A stretch of DNA of 52,500 nt from Chrysomallon squamiferum (GCA_012295275.1 CM022671.1:34399183-34451682); one strand, 5' to 3'. Shown: positions 1 to 13,021, numbered from the stretch's first letter. A program made the numbers and translations. The notes: generated from the sequence alone by a model not told the origin.

Positions 1-894
1 TTCAGTCGCATAAAGTCAAAGAAAGTTTATAATTTTGTTTTGTGTGTCTCTGTAAATACGATCTACTTCTATAGAAATCTCTTACACGTACCACATGGCA
101 TGTGACATCGGTCACGTGATTTGAAACTGTTAGGAGATTGCTCAGTAATATTCCAGATGGTATTACAACTACAGCAACAACAACAGCTACTACTACTATT
201 AGAAGTACAACTAACGCTGCTACACTACTACTGCTTTGATTGCTGCTGCAACTACTAATACTACTGTTATTATTATTATTATTACTACAAATAATACTAC
301 AGAGAAAGAGAGAGAGGGGGTATTTGATTTACAGAGTTGTATAAGATTTACATTTATAAACTTACTGTAGCGCACGAAGGAAAAAGTTATATATTTTTCA
401 AACAAATAAAACCTCTACTTTACATTATAAGAAAAATTAAAGCTTTGCTTAGAATCTTTGCTTTATAATGCATTTTTTACAATGTATTATACAATACAAT
501 GCAATACTATAAAGTAACATTATCTGCTTACGCTACATTACATGCACTGTACATCGTAATACACCATTAGATAACCTCTGTAACAGAGAGTTTAAGATTG
601 CACTGCAACGTGATATAGACTGCTGATCTGTGCTACAACCCTTTGCATGCCACGCAGTTGTTGTCGGTCCATCATTTCTAGACAATTTTCATGCACGCGA
701 AAACCACTTAACTTCCCAGCCAGCCTATTGCGTAAGAAGTAAAGGTCAAAATAAAGCATACTTTCCTAATGTAACAGATCAGTGTATACTTCGAAATCAA
801 CACGGGTGTTTCTTCAAGAAGAAGAAGAAAAAGAAGAAGGGAAACAGGTGAAATTAGACAAAAATAAAAATACATAGATACATAGATACATACA

Positions 895-925
<31 letters not shown>

Positions 926-2118
926 TGAGCGAGAGAGAGAGTCGGTATGGTGCGTCTATCCGAACGGAGTAAAATAAAATAAGAACGAAACAGGGGAAAA
1001 TGGAGTTAGCTATAGAAGAAAGAAAGAAAAACGAATCGATGACAAACATTGATAAAGTTACAAGGATTTACTACTTGAGTGGAGAAATTTAAAGAATTCT
1101 TTACGTCATCACGAGAAAGCTTTATACATCGATTAGCGTAGGAGAACAGACAGCGATTCAAAGGTTATGAGAAGGATACCTCGTGATACTTGATAGAGCG
1201 CTTGTGAAAATAATCAAATGTAAATTATTAGTGTGTTTATGGAATATTCTTTTGAAGCTTCATTATTTATCTGCGTGATCTTTTCACAGAGAATCCAGTT
1301 TATGCAAAGAATGGGAAATATAATATTTTACTATTCTTCTTTTTTCTTAAGTGAATATTCTTTTTCACGGTTTCAAATTCAGACGTATAATAATGTTGTA
1401 TAGAAACTTGAAGTCAAACGATCATTTCGTTAGAAACTGAGAATAAAATATTGAGAAATAAATTCTTTGTGATTCCGGCGCCCCATAGTTGGGCCATTTA
1501 CTGTATCAGCCAGATTTTTTGCGACTTGTATGACAAACTTCCTTGATCTATGGTTTCCCATCCATAATAAGCTATATGTAAAAGCTTTCAAGCTGTTAAG
1601 TATTTACAGTCGACCATGAAGTGACGATGGCGGATTTCCTTTTCATATTTCATAATTAAACAAAATCGATCTGCCTAAACGTTCACACCAGAAAGCGTCG
1701 TGATGTTAAATATTCATTTCGCTCAGTCCTGCATGCTAACGTCTTTTCACTACGAAAACTCTACCTCGACATCGCATTAATGCTGTGTTATCTACTTGAG
1801 TAATCGCATCCGAAAAGATGTTAAGAACAAACACACGCAACTCGCTGGACGTATTTCGTTTATGTAAATCGAATCAATTGCGCGGCTGACTTCGATATAT
1901 TTGTCAATCGGTGAGCGCTGTCGCAGAAATTGGATAGTGGACCTTAGGGAGTTTAAACTGAAAAACGAATTTCCGGGATGCCGTGTTGGAATGTGTATAT
2001 GTGATGACTAGAGGGATTTGCTGATGGAGAGTTGCGAGTTTGTCCGTGATGGAAGTCATAAAGAGTCAAATCTCGCCAGGATCTGAGTTGGACGAGATGC
2101 AAAAGATGAATGGAGTGA
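1..2118. other. Non-coding, AT-rich, mostly unique sequence
   Basis: No gene can be supported. It holds a short ATT/TGT-rich stretch near 170-300, a (CATA)n tract at 871-924, and unique sequence from about 930 to 2100 with a few less AT-rich patches (1700-1960). The open frames here lack splice or start support. Confidence 0.6.
871..924. repeat. (CATA)n microsatellite
   Basis: Tetranucleotide tract with two CATAGATA interruptions at its left end. Confidence 0.95.
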
Positions 2119-2385
<267 letters not shown>

Positions 2386-3382
2386 ATGGATTAAAGTAGT
2401 GCGGGTAGATAAATCTAAAAGGAGGTGGAAGATAAAAGGAGGAAAGCTGAATAGAATGAAGTAGAAGGAATGACGGAAACAAGCGGACACTAAAGATAAA
2501 TGGAATAAAAAAATCGGAGATGAATAGAGGGAACGAAGAAGGAGGAGGAATGAAGAATGCAGACATGAATAGAAGGAATGATTAAGGCGAGGGAATGAAA
2601 AATGGGAGAGATGTTTGGATTAAATGAGAGAGCAGTGAACATAGAGAGTCTGTCTGTTTACGATGTTTGTCATCAGAGAAAAAAAAGTAAAATAATTATT
2701 GAATAGGAAAATGAAAGAAAAAACAAAATCTTAAAAAACAGTGACATAGAAAAAAAACCCGAAAACCCCCCACATACAAACAAAATAAAAAAACAAACAA
2801 ACAAAAAAAAAAAAAAAAACAAATAGAATCTGTTCATAAATACAAATAAATAAATTGAGACAAGTAACATTTATGTATTTCGAAACAGTCATGAATAACT
2901 AACCTGCTTTGATTGACAACCCCAAAATATCAAGCATACATCGGCAAACTTTGGCATAAAAAAAAAAAAAAGTATAAAAACAAAAATAAAGAAAAAGAAA
3001 TATTAAGACAGCAAAAAAAAAAAAAACCAATAAAAAATGAAAGAAGATAAAAGATGATAGCAAAATATGCATCATGGATTGAAAGTCTTGGCGTATCAGA
3101 CGCAGTATTTGTTGTGAATCTTTGGCTAGAAAGGTTTTCAGTTTTATAAAACGTGTCAGTAATCCTTTAAACTTTAATATAGCCGTCATTTTGAAGTGTT
3201 GAAAAACAAAGAAATAGTTGAAAAAAAAAAAAAAAGATTTTTCAGCCAAAGAAAATAAATAACGATGAGATTTACTGAAATTTAAAATTTTAAAGTAAGA
3301 AAGACAATAACAGTAATAAAATACGGACATTATTTTGATTTGTTTTATTAATTAAATAATTTGGAAAGGTGTTTTTTTTTGA

Positions 3383-3429
3383 ATGTATGTATGTATGTAT
3401 GTATGTATGTATGTATGTATGTATGTATG
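3383..3429. repeat. (ATGT)n microsatellite
   Basis: About 12 perfect tetranucleotide units. Confidence 0.95.
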
Positions 3430-3563
3430 AAGATCAAATAAAATTTTATATTAACTTCTTAAAAGAAAATGAATGTGTACATATGGCAATATTCTCATCT
3501 AAAGAATAAAATATTTTTTTCCAGATTTTATAGAAATATCTAAAGCATATCTTGTAAGGAAAC

Positions 3564-3710
3564 TTTTAAAATTTTATGTGTTCTAGAAATATTTAAAATA
3601 AATATGTATTCTAGAAATAACAATATAAATCTGCAATTTAGAAAGTTTTAAAATAAATATGTATTCCAGGAATATTCTAGAAACATAAAACAAATACGTA
3701 TTCTAGGATG
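3564..3710. repeat. Small decayed tandem array (about 4 units) with TTCtaGAA cores
   Basis: Four related copies of a unit resembling taaaataaatatgtattcta start near 3564, 3591, 3646 and 3681. Three carry or adjoin TTCTAGAA. One junction, 3670-3682, reads GAAtaTTCtaGAA, a formal three-pentamer heat-shock element. Confidence 0.6.
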
Positions 3711-3861
3711 ATTTTAGCAAGAGATATGAAACGTGATTCACCACGCTATGGAAAGGTTTTAATAATTAATCTTGCTGTTAATTAATAAGAGTATCCAATG
3801 ATATTATTGTAGCGAGTTGCCTCTACCATATCATTAGTCAAAAAAAAAAAAAAAAAAAAAA

Positions 3862-3913
<52 letters not shown>

Positions 3914-4695
3914 ATAAATAAATAAAATATCGATAACGCAGTTGTTTTTTTCTTTCAGTCATTCTTATTTCGGTACTTGTGTATCTGATGTTTATATCAA
4001 CGTTGATCAATATTAACAGGTGTTTGCTAATAAAATATATATTATGTTTGGCATATGTCACATAGCCATCCTGTTCCAAAGTGTTTTATAGTTTTCCGTT
4101 TTAAATGCATGTTAAAATAAGCGTTTTATATCAATATTTATTTATTTTATTATTATTATTTATTATTATGATTATTATTTATTTATTTATTTATTTATTT
4201 ATTCATTTATTCATCATTCGTTCTTTTGTATGTACGTTCTTTTGTTTGTTTAATTTAAGTAAATTTATTCTTTTGTCTTTGCTTATAAATGTATCAGAAC
4301 TGTAGGTTTTCTAATTAATTGAGGTGCAAGAAATCACGAGTTAAACCTCACTAGTTTCGACTCTTCAAAGCATTACCTCATGCAAGCAAATTAAATATAG
4401 ATGATGGCAGCCATGGCAACCAAAATACAGAATAATAAAATCCAGTTTCATAGAGGAGGAGGAAGATAATCGATGGCTTCTACATCACTGAAAAATCTTC
4501 ATTATTCATTAACAGTTCATTAGTTATTATTATTTTTTTTTTTTTTTTTCGTGTTGATAATTATTAGTAATTAATTAATTGATTATAATTCGTATCGCCT
4601 AAGGAACAGAGAGAGAGAGACACACATACACACACACACACACATTTTGCACAGTGACCAAGATATATATTAAATATTGTAAAAAGTTTGGAGGT

Positions 4696-4698
<3 letters not shown>

Positions 4699-4760
<62 letters not shown>
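4699..4760. repeat. (AG)n microsatellite
   Basis: 62-bp AG tract; a shorter GA plus CA tract lies at 4608-4644. Confidence 0.95.
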
Positions 4761-4762
<2 letters not shown>

Positions 4763-5148
4763 TGACAGATATAGATACAGAGAAACAAAGACAAGCAGAT
4801 AGAAAAAAAAAAAAAAAATAAAAATAAAATGAAGTAAAATAATTAAAAAAAGAAATATACACAGATCAGTTCAACATTATAGAATCTAAAATCGCCTCAA
4901 GATGCGACTATGAAAAAAAAAGTATCGCCTGACAGCTGGTTAAATGAAATAATTAATTCGATTTCCATGTTGCAAATAACGTGTCAACTAGTGACATAGT
5001 GACATTTCTGCATGATCAAAACACTTGACAGACTACACAGAGACAGAGAAGGAGGGGAAACAGAAACAGAGACAGACAGACAGACAGAGAGACGGAGAGA
5101 AAGAAAGATACAAAGAGATTTCAAAAAGCGAGAGAAGGAGAGATAAAA

Positions 5149-5164
5149 AGAGAGAGAGAGAGAG

Positions 5165-5202
<38 letters not shown>
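5149..5202. repeat. (AG)n microsatellite, interrupted
   Basis: AG tracts at 5149-5165 and 5169-5202, after a purine-rich run with GACA units from about 5040. Confidence 0.9.
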
Positions 5203-5206
<4 letters not shown>

Positions 5207-5504
5207 ATTTCAATCGAAACGGATCAATAAACAACAGAAGTGGTGTGACGGAAATAGACGATTCCACGCTAACGAAAACATTCATTAACCAATCAAAATA
5301 CCGATAACAAAAACAAGGTTATGTCATTCCTGAAAACGACGCATCCATTAACGGAAAACGATATTCACCTGAAATCTGACAACGGGAAAGGAATGGAATA
5401 TCAATACATTTTAATACGACTGTTATTTGTTGTCCATTCTGTGATTTTCACGATGATAGTAATATTACACAGGGAAACTAATGTAGTCCTTTTGACTAAA
5501 ATCA

Positions 5505-5506
<2 letters not shown>

Positions 5507-5578
<72 letters not shown>
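5507..5578. repeat. (AT)36 microsatellite
   Basis: 72 bp of perfect AT. Such tracts extrude cruciforms and are length-variable. Confidence 0.97.
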
Positions 5579-5582
<4 letters not shown>

Positions 5583-5639
5583 ATCTATATTTATTTATCT
5601 TTATTCATTAATTTATTATTATTATTCTTATTCTTCTTC

Positions 5640-5683
<44 letters not shown>

Positions 5684-5745
5684 GTTTTTGTTGTTGTTTG
5701 TTGTTGTTGTTTTTTCAATTTCTTCTTCTTCTTCTTCTTCTTCGG
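5640..5745. repeat. (TTA)n then TTG/TTC-rich microsatellite field
   Basis: (TTA)n at 5640-5683 grades into TTG and CTT triplets up to about 5745. The Leu/Ser-rich frames here are by-products. Confidence 0.93.
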
Positions 5746-6710
5746 TTGCTGATGTTATTATTATCAACTTTTAAATATCATAAATTTATCACTTTCTTCT
5801 ACTGCTTCTACTTACTACCACTGCTTACATCTTTACTGCCGCTACTACTTACTTACTACTACTTTTACTACTATTCCTAAAACTTTATTTTAATTTCCTA
5901 TTATTTTCGTAAGTAAACGTATTATTTCGTTTTATTTTCCGTTACATTCACCTGAATTAATCCTCCGTTGCCAGAAGATATTTTTTTGTTTGTTTGTTTT
6001 TGTTTTGTTTTTTATTCATATGTTTAATAAATTGTTTACGGAGCTCTATTTGGAACGGAAAACTTGACAACTGTTTCATCTAGTAGAACTGATCCTGACA
6101 TCTTACACAGCCCGGACGATATTAAAACTACAGAGTAACATCCCAGACTCAATAGTCTGAAGGGAAGCGTTATTAATGTGTTTCTAAAGATTTTTTTTTT
6201 TTTTTTTTTCTATTTGAAATCCTGATATATATTTCTGACCCTCGACTTTGACATTTGATTTCGTTAAAACCAGCCTTCGTGGCGGGGCCAAAGAAAGTTT
6301 CCATTGTTTATCTCCCTTGAACTGTCTTTTTAAAAAATATTCATCTTCGACTCCTCTTTTCAGTATGTGTAAGACAGTAATTAAATTTCCTCTTCTTCTT
6401 TTCTTTAAACACGTATCTGTCGGTGAGACGATCTGAACGCCTACGAGAAGTGAAACCCTCTTATCGACTTCCTGGTTCCGCCCCAGTGTCTCCGTGTTTG
6501 CTTTAGAAAGCTCGTTTCACGAAGTTAATTTGTAAGAAAGTTGCTATTAATTATCTTTATCTCGTCTGCTCAGATTAATAAGGCGAAATCTCCGCGTAGT
6601 AAAATCGAAGATAAGTAAATTAAAGCGACATCGGTGGTCTTAATGATTACAGAAATGTCGGGTTTGTGTGGGTGGAGGGGTATTTGAGAAATAGATACAT
6701 AGAGGGACAA

Positions 6711-6811
<101 letters not shown>

Positions 6812-6936
6812 ATTAAAAAAGAATTCGTTTTACGTGATTTCGACTTGTACCAGAGAAGAGAGAAAGAATGGTTTGTTTGATTTTAATTAAAACATTCACA
6901 AACCAAGTATGTAAAATCCTGCTGAATAAAATTAGG

Positions 6937-6942
6937 TTTATT
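6937..6942 (-). other. Candidate poly(A) signal AATAAA for the minus-strand microprotein gene
   Basis: The plus strand reads tttatt, giving AATAAA on the minus strand. It is the only AATAAA that I see between the stop at 7186 and this point, so the 3' UTR would be about 250 nt. The hexamer is common in AT-rich DNA, so by itself it is weak evidence. Confidence 0.35.
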
Positions 6943-7185
6943 GTTAGATGGAGCATAAAAAAAACATATTATGGCAGTTGTATCTATCTACATGCCACAG
7001 AATATATTCACATATCAACAAGCAAGGACATAATTACAAATACACATGCATCGAAAACGGCAGATAAAATATAATTGAACTAATGCTAGTGAGTACATAT
7101 CACTTTCCTGTATTCCTCAGTTCTATGTATCTACTTCTAAATAAATGAAACTATGAGCATTCGATAACATTATCTCAACACACGG

Positions 7186-7267
7186 TTATGCAAACTGTTT
7201 TTGAAACTCCCATGCTTTAATGATGAACTTGGTAAACTGCCGCCAGTCAGCCTTTGAACCGTCTTTA
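7186..7267 (-). CDS. Second, terminal coding exon of the microprotein gene
   Basis: The acceptor has a long pyrimidine tract (tctcttgttacttttcag, AG at 7269-7268). The exon is entered in phase 2 and reads RKDGSKADWRQ, continues with FTKFIIKAW, and ends EFQKQFA before TAA at 7188-7186. The complete protein has 37 residues, is basic and rich in aromatic residues (two Trp, four Phe after the first exon), and looks like one amphipathic helix rather than a membrane span. The composition is ordinary, unlike the repeat-derived frames around it. A poly(A) signal lies about 245 nt downstream. The evidence is start, splice sites, phase, stop and poly(A) signal; no homologue is known to me. It could be a lncRNA with a chance frame. 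Confidence 0.5.
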
Positions 7268-7899
7268 CTGAAAAGTAACAAGAGATTTCTTCAATGCTCT
7301 TCTCGCAGAAATGAAAGGTTTTTTTTTTTATAAGAGCCATTAATGAAGGAATGGTGGGCTGTTTGAAGGTTTCTATCTCGGGCAGAATTCTCAGTCGAAG
7401 CTAGAAACGGTGTCCACGTAAAAAGGATTTCATAAACGACTGTACGTCACTCCCGAGAAAAAAAGAAACGAAAAAAAGAAAAAAAAAAAATGCTTTAATC
7501 ATAAAGCTACACCGGGTCACATATATTTTGTATTTAAAATTTCATAACCCAAACCGAACCTCTTAAACACGGAGGGGGACAAAGTATTGTATTTATCACT
7601 TCATTAAGTCATTACGTCTTCTTTTTATTACCTAATTCGGACTTGAGGTCTACACATACACATTTGCTTTCAAGAAACAAATCAATATCTCGAGTTCTTC
7701 AATCTTTCGTTATTTCGTTTTTCTTTAATCATTGCGCGTACATATAGCAGAGAGTGCCGTATACATGTACAGAAACCAGTGATTAAATTAGTCGTAAAGA
7801 AACTTGGATTTTTTTTCTTCTACATCGCGCAAGCATATGCGTACATACATAAAACATAAACTTGCATAAATAAAAACACACCTCGTGTACACGCACATA

Positions 7900-8076
7900 T
7901 ACAGTTAAACACACACATACACTTATATAAACATTCATTAATACATATATACATATATACATGCATGCATGCATACATACATACATACACACACAAACAT
8001 ACATACAGACATACATGCATGCATACAAATATAAATATATTAAACATATATATACATACAAATACACAGATATGCA

Positions 8077-8110
<34 letters not shown>

Positions 8111-8280
8111 TTGTGTGTGTTTGTGTTTATATATATATACACACACACACACACATATACAGGCACATACATACATACACGGCTTCGTGCATACTCATAT
8201 ACACACATGTATATATACACACACACAAATACATTTACACATTTATACATTAAAATGAACTCATATATATAAACATATAT
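7900..8280. repeat. Mixed (TACA)/(TGTG)/(CACA) microsatellite field
   Basis: TACA and CATG-type tetranucleotides, a (GT)n tract near 8086-8127 and (CA)n near 8141-8156. It lies in the intron of the minus-strand microprotein gene. The frames rich in Tyr, Cys and Val here are by-products. Confidence 0.93.
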
Positions 8281-8423
8281 GTACTAAGAATATAAGGCGC
8301 ATCATACATACTTATACATATAAGAGATAGAGATATACACTACAGGATAGGAAAGAGCCACATAATATTATTTTAATTTACAAGTAGGGACCGTACACCT
8401 TCACTCACAAGCGTGCTACATAT

Positions 8424-8424
<1 letters not shown>

Positions 8425-8489
<65 letters not shown>
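8425..8489. repeat. (CA)n microsatellite
   Basis: 65-bp perfect tract, about 70 bp from the donor of the minus-strand first exon and within its intron. Confidence 0.97.
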
Positions 8490-8492
<3 letters not shown>

Positions 8493-8557
8493 ACACAACT
8501 CTGTGAACTGTAAGCATTCTTAGGAAAACCTATAAAAAGATAAGAGATAAAACTTAC

Positions 8558-8589
8558 CGCTCTGAGAAAAGCCTGCTGCTGCTGGCCAT
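8558..8589 (-). CDS. First coding exon of a possible two-exon microprotein gene
   Basis: On the minus strand an ATG at 8589-8587, with G at -3 and G at +4, opens MASSSRLFSE plus two bases and meets a strong donor (gagcg|gtaagt, GT at 8557-8556). It leaves in phase 2. The sequence around it (8558-8720) is less AT-rich than its surroundings and free of simple repeats, as expected of an exon with 5' UTR. With the exon at 7186-7267 it makes a complete 37-residue protein across a 1,290-nt intron. I do not recognise the family. The gene points away from GRIP. Confidence 0.5.
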
Positions 8590-9777
8590 TACGACTGGAC
8601 TACGCGAAGTTTAGTTCGCCGCGAACGATGGTGAAGACGCTGGTGCTTGTATATATTCCATGTGGTCGTGTCAGAGGCGTTGGAAACCGACGAATCAATA
8701 CACTGGTCTAATCACGAGACTTGGTCTCGAGCAGAAGACGATTCCCAAGATAAACACAAAACACGCTTGCACAATGCTTATTCAGATTCCTACACCGCCA
8801 ATTAGCTGGTGATTGACTGCCGTGTTTATTGATGTAATTAATTATTACGTATCGCTAGCCACTTCATCTGTATAATTATACAGGGTTGTTTTTTTGGTGT
8901 GTTTTTTCTGTCCGTTTCCAAGGAATGCTACTACCAGTACTACACGTGCTGTTTTTTTGGGGAGGTATGTCTATTTTGGAACCGTATTTATCGAAAGAAG
9001 TTATATTTTTTTTACCGAGATTTCTAAACAGTCGCTGATCTGGACTGTGATGAATGCGGAAAGCCCCCGAGTCACTGCTCCAGTTGGCCTTGCTCCTCGC
9101 GAAAACATTTCTCAACCGTAAACCATTCTTTCGAGCAACCTACACTTACAACCGTCGGGTCACTGGAGGAAGGAAATCGTCTGCTAGACATGCGCAGAAG
9201 TAATATCGATTCTTGGAAATGATGCAAATGGCTAGCCCAGAAATGTAAGCCGTTGATCTATGGGACTGTATGACAAACGAAGAACAATAGTTATTGATTG
9301 GCTTTCGCTATAAAAATAAATTTCGTTCTACATTAAAAAACATGGCTGGTTATTCCATTATTTTATCTGCTTAATTACGTTTTGAAGTAATAGTTTCGTC
9401 TAAGTGCCAGGCGAGAAGGGATTCTTCGTTTGCTAAGCTAATCTTTTTCTTCAGAAACGTAACGTTTGGTTGTTATTATTTATAGATGGTTTAATACTCT
9501 GTTTTTAAAAAAATAATTACTTCACCGACGCTTGATTGTACAAACACCATCGAACAACCGAAAACTATTCTATGTTAGAACAGAATTTACCATTTTTCTT
9601 GTTCAGTTTATTTTTAGTCTTTCTCTCTATTCCCCTCCCATAGGGGTTTTTGTGGAGGTTTTTTTTGTTTGTTTGTTTTTTTAGATTTTTTTTATTAACA
9701 CGAGGTCTACCGAGAATTCTGTTGAGAAATTAATCTGTGTAATCTGATGAAATTATATTCGTCTTATTATTATTATG

Positions 9778-9781
<4 letters not shown>

Positions 9782-9830
<49 letters not shown>

Positions 9831-9845
9831 CATCATCATCATCAT
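9782..9845. repeat. (ATT)n followed by (ATC)n
   Basis: ATT units to about 9830 and then about five ATC units. Confidence 0.95.
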
Positions 9846-10210
9846 TTACATTAGGATTATTATTATATCTCAAAAAATCTAGTTTGTACAGAATATATAG
9901 AAATACAAAAAGCACTCAGACAGATATGTGTATTGTATTCGTCTGTATTTGTGTTAATTCGCGACAATACAATATTTATAATATTATTCATCTGCGCCAT
10001 TCAGTGTATGTTATTGATTAATATTGTTCCGTTCGTCTCAGAAAAATCTGCACAGACTTATTTCAGAGATTTTAATTAAAACAGCTAAGCCAGATTATCG
10101 ATATAGAATTTCTGCGACCAAAAACTGTTATCAGTTTCAACAGAGAAATCATTTTCAATGTATCTGACCACCCCACACTTTTGTTAAATAGGTTTTAATA
10201 AATCAATAAA

Positions 10211-10382
10211 TGATAAATAAAATAAAATAAAATGAAATGAAAAAAAATATATTGAAGTAAAATAAAATAAAATGAAATGAAATGAAATAAAATAAAATAA
10301 AATGAAATGAAACAAAATAAAATGAAATGAAATGAAATGAAATAAAATATAAAATAAAATATAATAAAATAAAATGAAATTA
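10211..10382. repeat. Pentanucleotide mosaic AAAAT / GAAAT
   Basis: About 170 bp in which AAAAT and GAAAT five-base units occur in small runs with few other changes. Confidence 0.9.
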
Positions 10383-10519
10383 AAAATAAAAATGTCAGTA
10401 TAAATATAAATAAATGTTGTTGTTTTTTGTGTGTGTTATGCAATAAACCATATAAAATTTCAAAAATACCAAAGAGAGATAGAATATATGCAATAAACTA
10501 ATGCAAAACAAAAACAAAA

Positions 10520-10520
10520 A

Positions 10521-10556
<36 letters not shown>
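10520..10556. repeat. (AAAT)n microsatellite
   Basis: About nine units. Confidence 0.95.
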
Positions 10557-10558
<2 letters not shown>

Positions 10559-10642
10559 TTTGATTTGTAATATCACAATCTCGAGTATAACACAAATACT
10601 GGATAAGATTTAAATCAGACGAAATCGTAAAACTTGGACCAG

Positions 10643-10644
<2 letters not shown>

Positions 10645-10734
<90 letters not shown>
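10645..10734. repeat. (CT)n microsatellite
   Basis: 90-bp perfect tract, with the pyrimidines on the plus strand. Confidence 0.97.
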
Positions 10735-10738
<4 letters not shown>

Positions 10739-11268
10739 AATGATTGTACTAACACAACCGACAGACACACACTCAGAAAAATATATTTATCCAAATCCCA
10801 TTGTGTGACAGATATGACTTTTTTTTCCAATCTATAACCTTATGACCCAATAACGTCAAGGTTCAATAACCCGCGAGTTTGTTTTTATCTGCTGCTGATT
10901 CGAAATCAGTACGGACAATTATTTTTATTCTTTCGACATGATCGTCTCAAGAACTCAAGAAGAATTTCAAATTGAGGGATTCATGTAGAAAAATGTCTTC
11001 TGAATGATCGCATTTGTGGCTGGTTAACTTCCCATCCATGGACAAACGTTGGGACTAACCGGATTTGTAGAGTCTAGGGCCAATCAATACTCTGACACTT
11101 TCAGTTCAGATGAAAATAATTCACAAAGCTCGTGAATCATTCCGGATAGGTCTGTTAAATGAAAAGTGACAGCACTGCAATCAGGCAGGCTTTGGTTTAG
11201 ACATGCAACGGACGAATTTATAGGTGTGAAATACATGGTGTGAGATAATCATGATAGGCAGTTAAAGA

Positions 11269-11274
<6 letters not shown>

Positions 11275-11338
<64 letters not shown>
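11275..11338. repeat. (GA)n microsatellite
   Basis: 64-bp perfect tract. Confidence 0.97.
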
Positions 11339-11341
<3 letters not shown>

Positions 11342-11701
11342 GTTATTGCTTTCTTTTTATCTTATAATTCAGTAAGTTTTAATATAAACATTTGTAATAA
11401 TCAGTCAAATGATTTTGAACATCATAAACAGAAAACAGGATTTTACATGCTCATTCCTATACACAGAAAACATAATTACGACATATAAAACACACGTTGA
11501 AGTTTACCATGTCATGTCTGCTTTCATCTGAAATAATGCATAAGAAACTCAGCACGTAACAGTAATTAATTCTTTATCTTGACTGCACACACCCTGATCT
11601 TTCACTCACAAAACGGAGCAGAGGTTTGATCGGGAAAAAATTCTTTACTGGAAAGAGTGGTTTCTTTGGACTTTTGAAATGACCTGCTTACAGAGAGGCT
11701 G

Positions 11702-11963
11702 TTGGGTATCGTGTTGCATGGTTGTCGAACGCGCTATCATTTAAAACAGGAGCTGGTGCACTTAGCCCGGGTTTAGATCTAATATTCAATTACGCTAATG
11801 GACAGCGAAGGTCCTCGGTGCGCGCCGAAAATGGAAGGAGTTTACGTGGGAATGTCAGCGAAGTGATGATGACGGCAAGCGCTCGTTCGCTGGCTAACTT
11901 CGTTAATGACGTTGAGAGAGAAGTTAATTGTCACAGCGGCCTGGTCTTGACAGAGCAGATTTA
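11702..11963. other. Island of unique, less AT-rich sequence with TAAT cores (possible regulatory element)
   Basis: About 260 bp stand out from the repeats around them. They carry several CpGs (gtgcgcgcc, agcgctcg) and TAAT/ATTA cores (caattacgctaat, gttaatgacg). An 80-codon frame is open on the plus strand but has no ATG at its start and no convincing splice sites at its ends. I cannot tell a conserved non-coding element from an isolated exon. Confidence 0.35.
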
Positions 11964-12215
11964 GTTATTACGTGCAAAACACGTGACGAGATCAAATGGG
12001 TTTAAACCGAAAGCTGGAACAGTAAGGACTTGGTTAAAAAAGATTTTTTCATTTTTTTTTTTTTTTTTTTTTTTTTGGAATTGTATTCTTCGTACACAGT
12101 GTAAAATTTTCGTTAAAAGGAACAAAAAAATTATGATGATAGCATTTATTTCCCATCCGTCCTCCAAAATGTAAATTTATACTGAAATCAACAATGCTTA
12201 CTACTGTTACTACAG

Positions 12216-12218
<3 letters not shown>

Positions 12219-12288
<70 letters not shown>
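12219..12288. repeat. (TC)n microsatellite
   Basis: 70-bp tract; a (T)n run lies at 12053-12076. Confidence 0.97.
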
Positions 12289-12291
<3 letters not shown>

Positions 12292-12947
12292 CTTCCATTC
12301 TCTCATATGCGCGCGATTCATCTAGTTGTCTCTAAACCCAGCTCTCGACATTATAAGAAAGCACGTAGAAAATACTGCTCACATTAAATTCCAGTAATTA
12401 GTCTAAGGAGCAATATTTGTTTCCAGTGTCTGACCAAAATTGTCTTCAACCTTTGTCTTTATTCTGAAGTCATTTAGTGAGAAGGATTTTTAAACATGGC
12501 ACAACTTGCGGATATTAGACTCATTTTCTAAATTAAGGCTGAATTTTAATTTTCGGGAGGCTAAACCAGAATTGTTTCTCTGTTAAATATAAATGTTCTG
12601 ATATTTGTCTTCAATTTGAAAAGACAAAAATCGCTACGTTATCAACCATTTGACTTTCACATCTCTGATTACAGCCTTTTTCACTATGTCTGTATGTATG
12701 TTTATGTTTATTCTCTTTTTCCTTTCTTGAGTGACTCGTTTGTTCCGTCTCATCCTGTTAGCAATCTCTTTTTCTTATTTTCTTTTTCTTTCACTGTCTC
12801 TGTCGCCTTACTTAATTATCTGCTTTCTCTGTCTTTCCTTCTCTTTCACTCTTTCCTTTTCGTTCTCGTTTCTCATTCCCTCCCTCCTTCATTAACTTCT
12901 TGTCAGTTTCATTCTCCTCTTTTTTCTTTCGTTCTTTCATACTCTGT

Positions 12948-12949
<2 letters not shown>

Positions 12950-13021
<72 letters not shown>

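Larger units (their letters stand above)
8590..10644. other. 5' flank of the minus-strand gene and non-coding sequence
   Basis: 8590-8760 is probably 5' UTR or promoter of the microprotein gene. 8880-9250 is less AT-rich, with overlapping short frames on both strands, but has no convincing splice sites; a catgcgcag site lies near 9190. After that come ATT triplets (9782-9830), an AAAAT/GAAAT field and AAAT repeats. Confidence 0.5.

Noticed and set aside
7783-8272. Cys/Val/Tyr-rich frames on both strands
   Set aside because: They are products of TACA and GTGT repeats.
8876-9121. Overlapping 75-79-codon frames on both strands
   Set aside because: The composition is not clearly repetitive, but I found no family similarity, no matching splice sites and no phase link to the microprotein gene.
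11722-11964. 80-codon open frame as a gene
   Set aside because: It lacks an ATG at the start and a convincing acceptor or donor, so I kept it only as a unique island.
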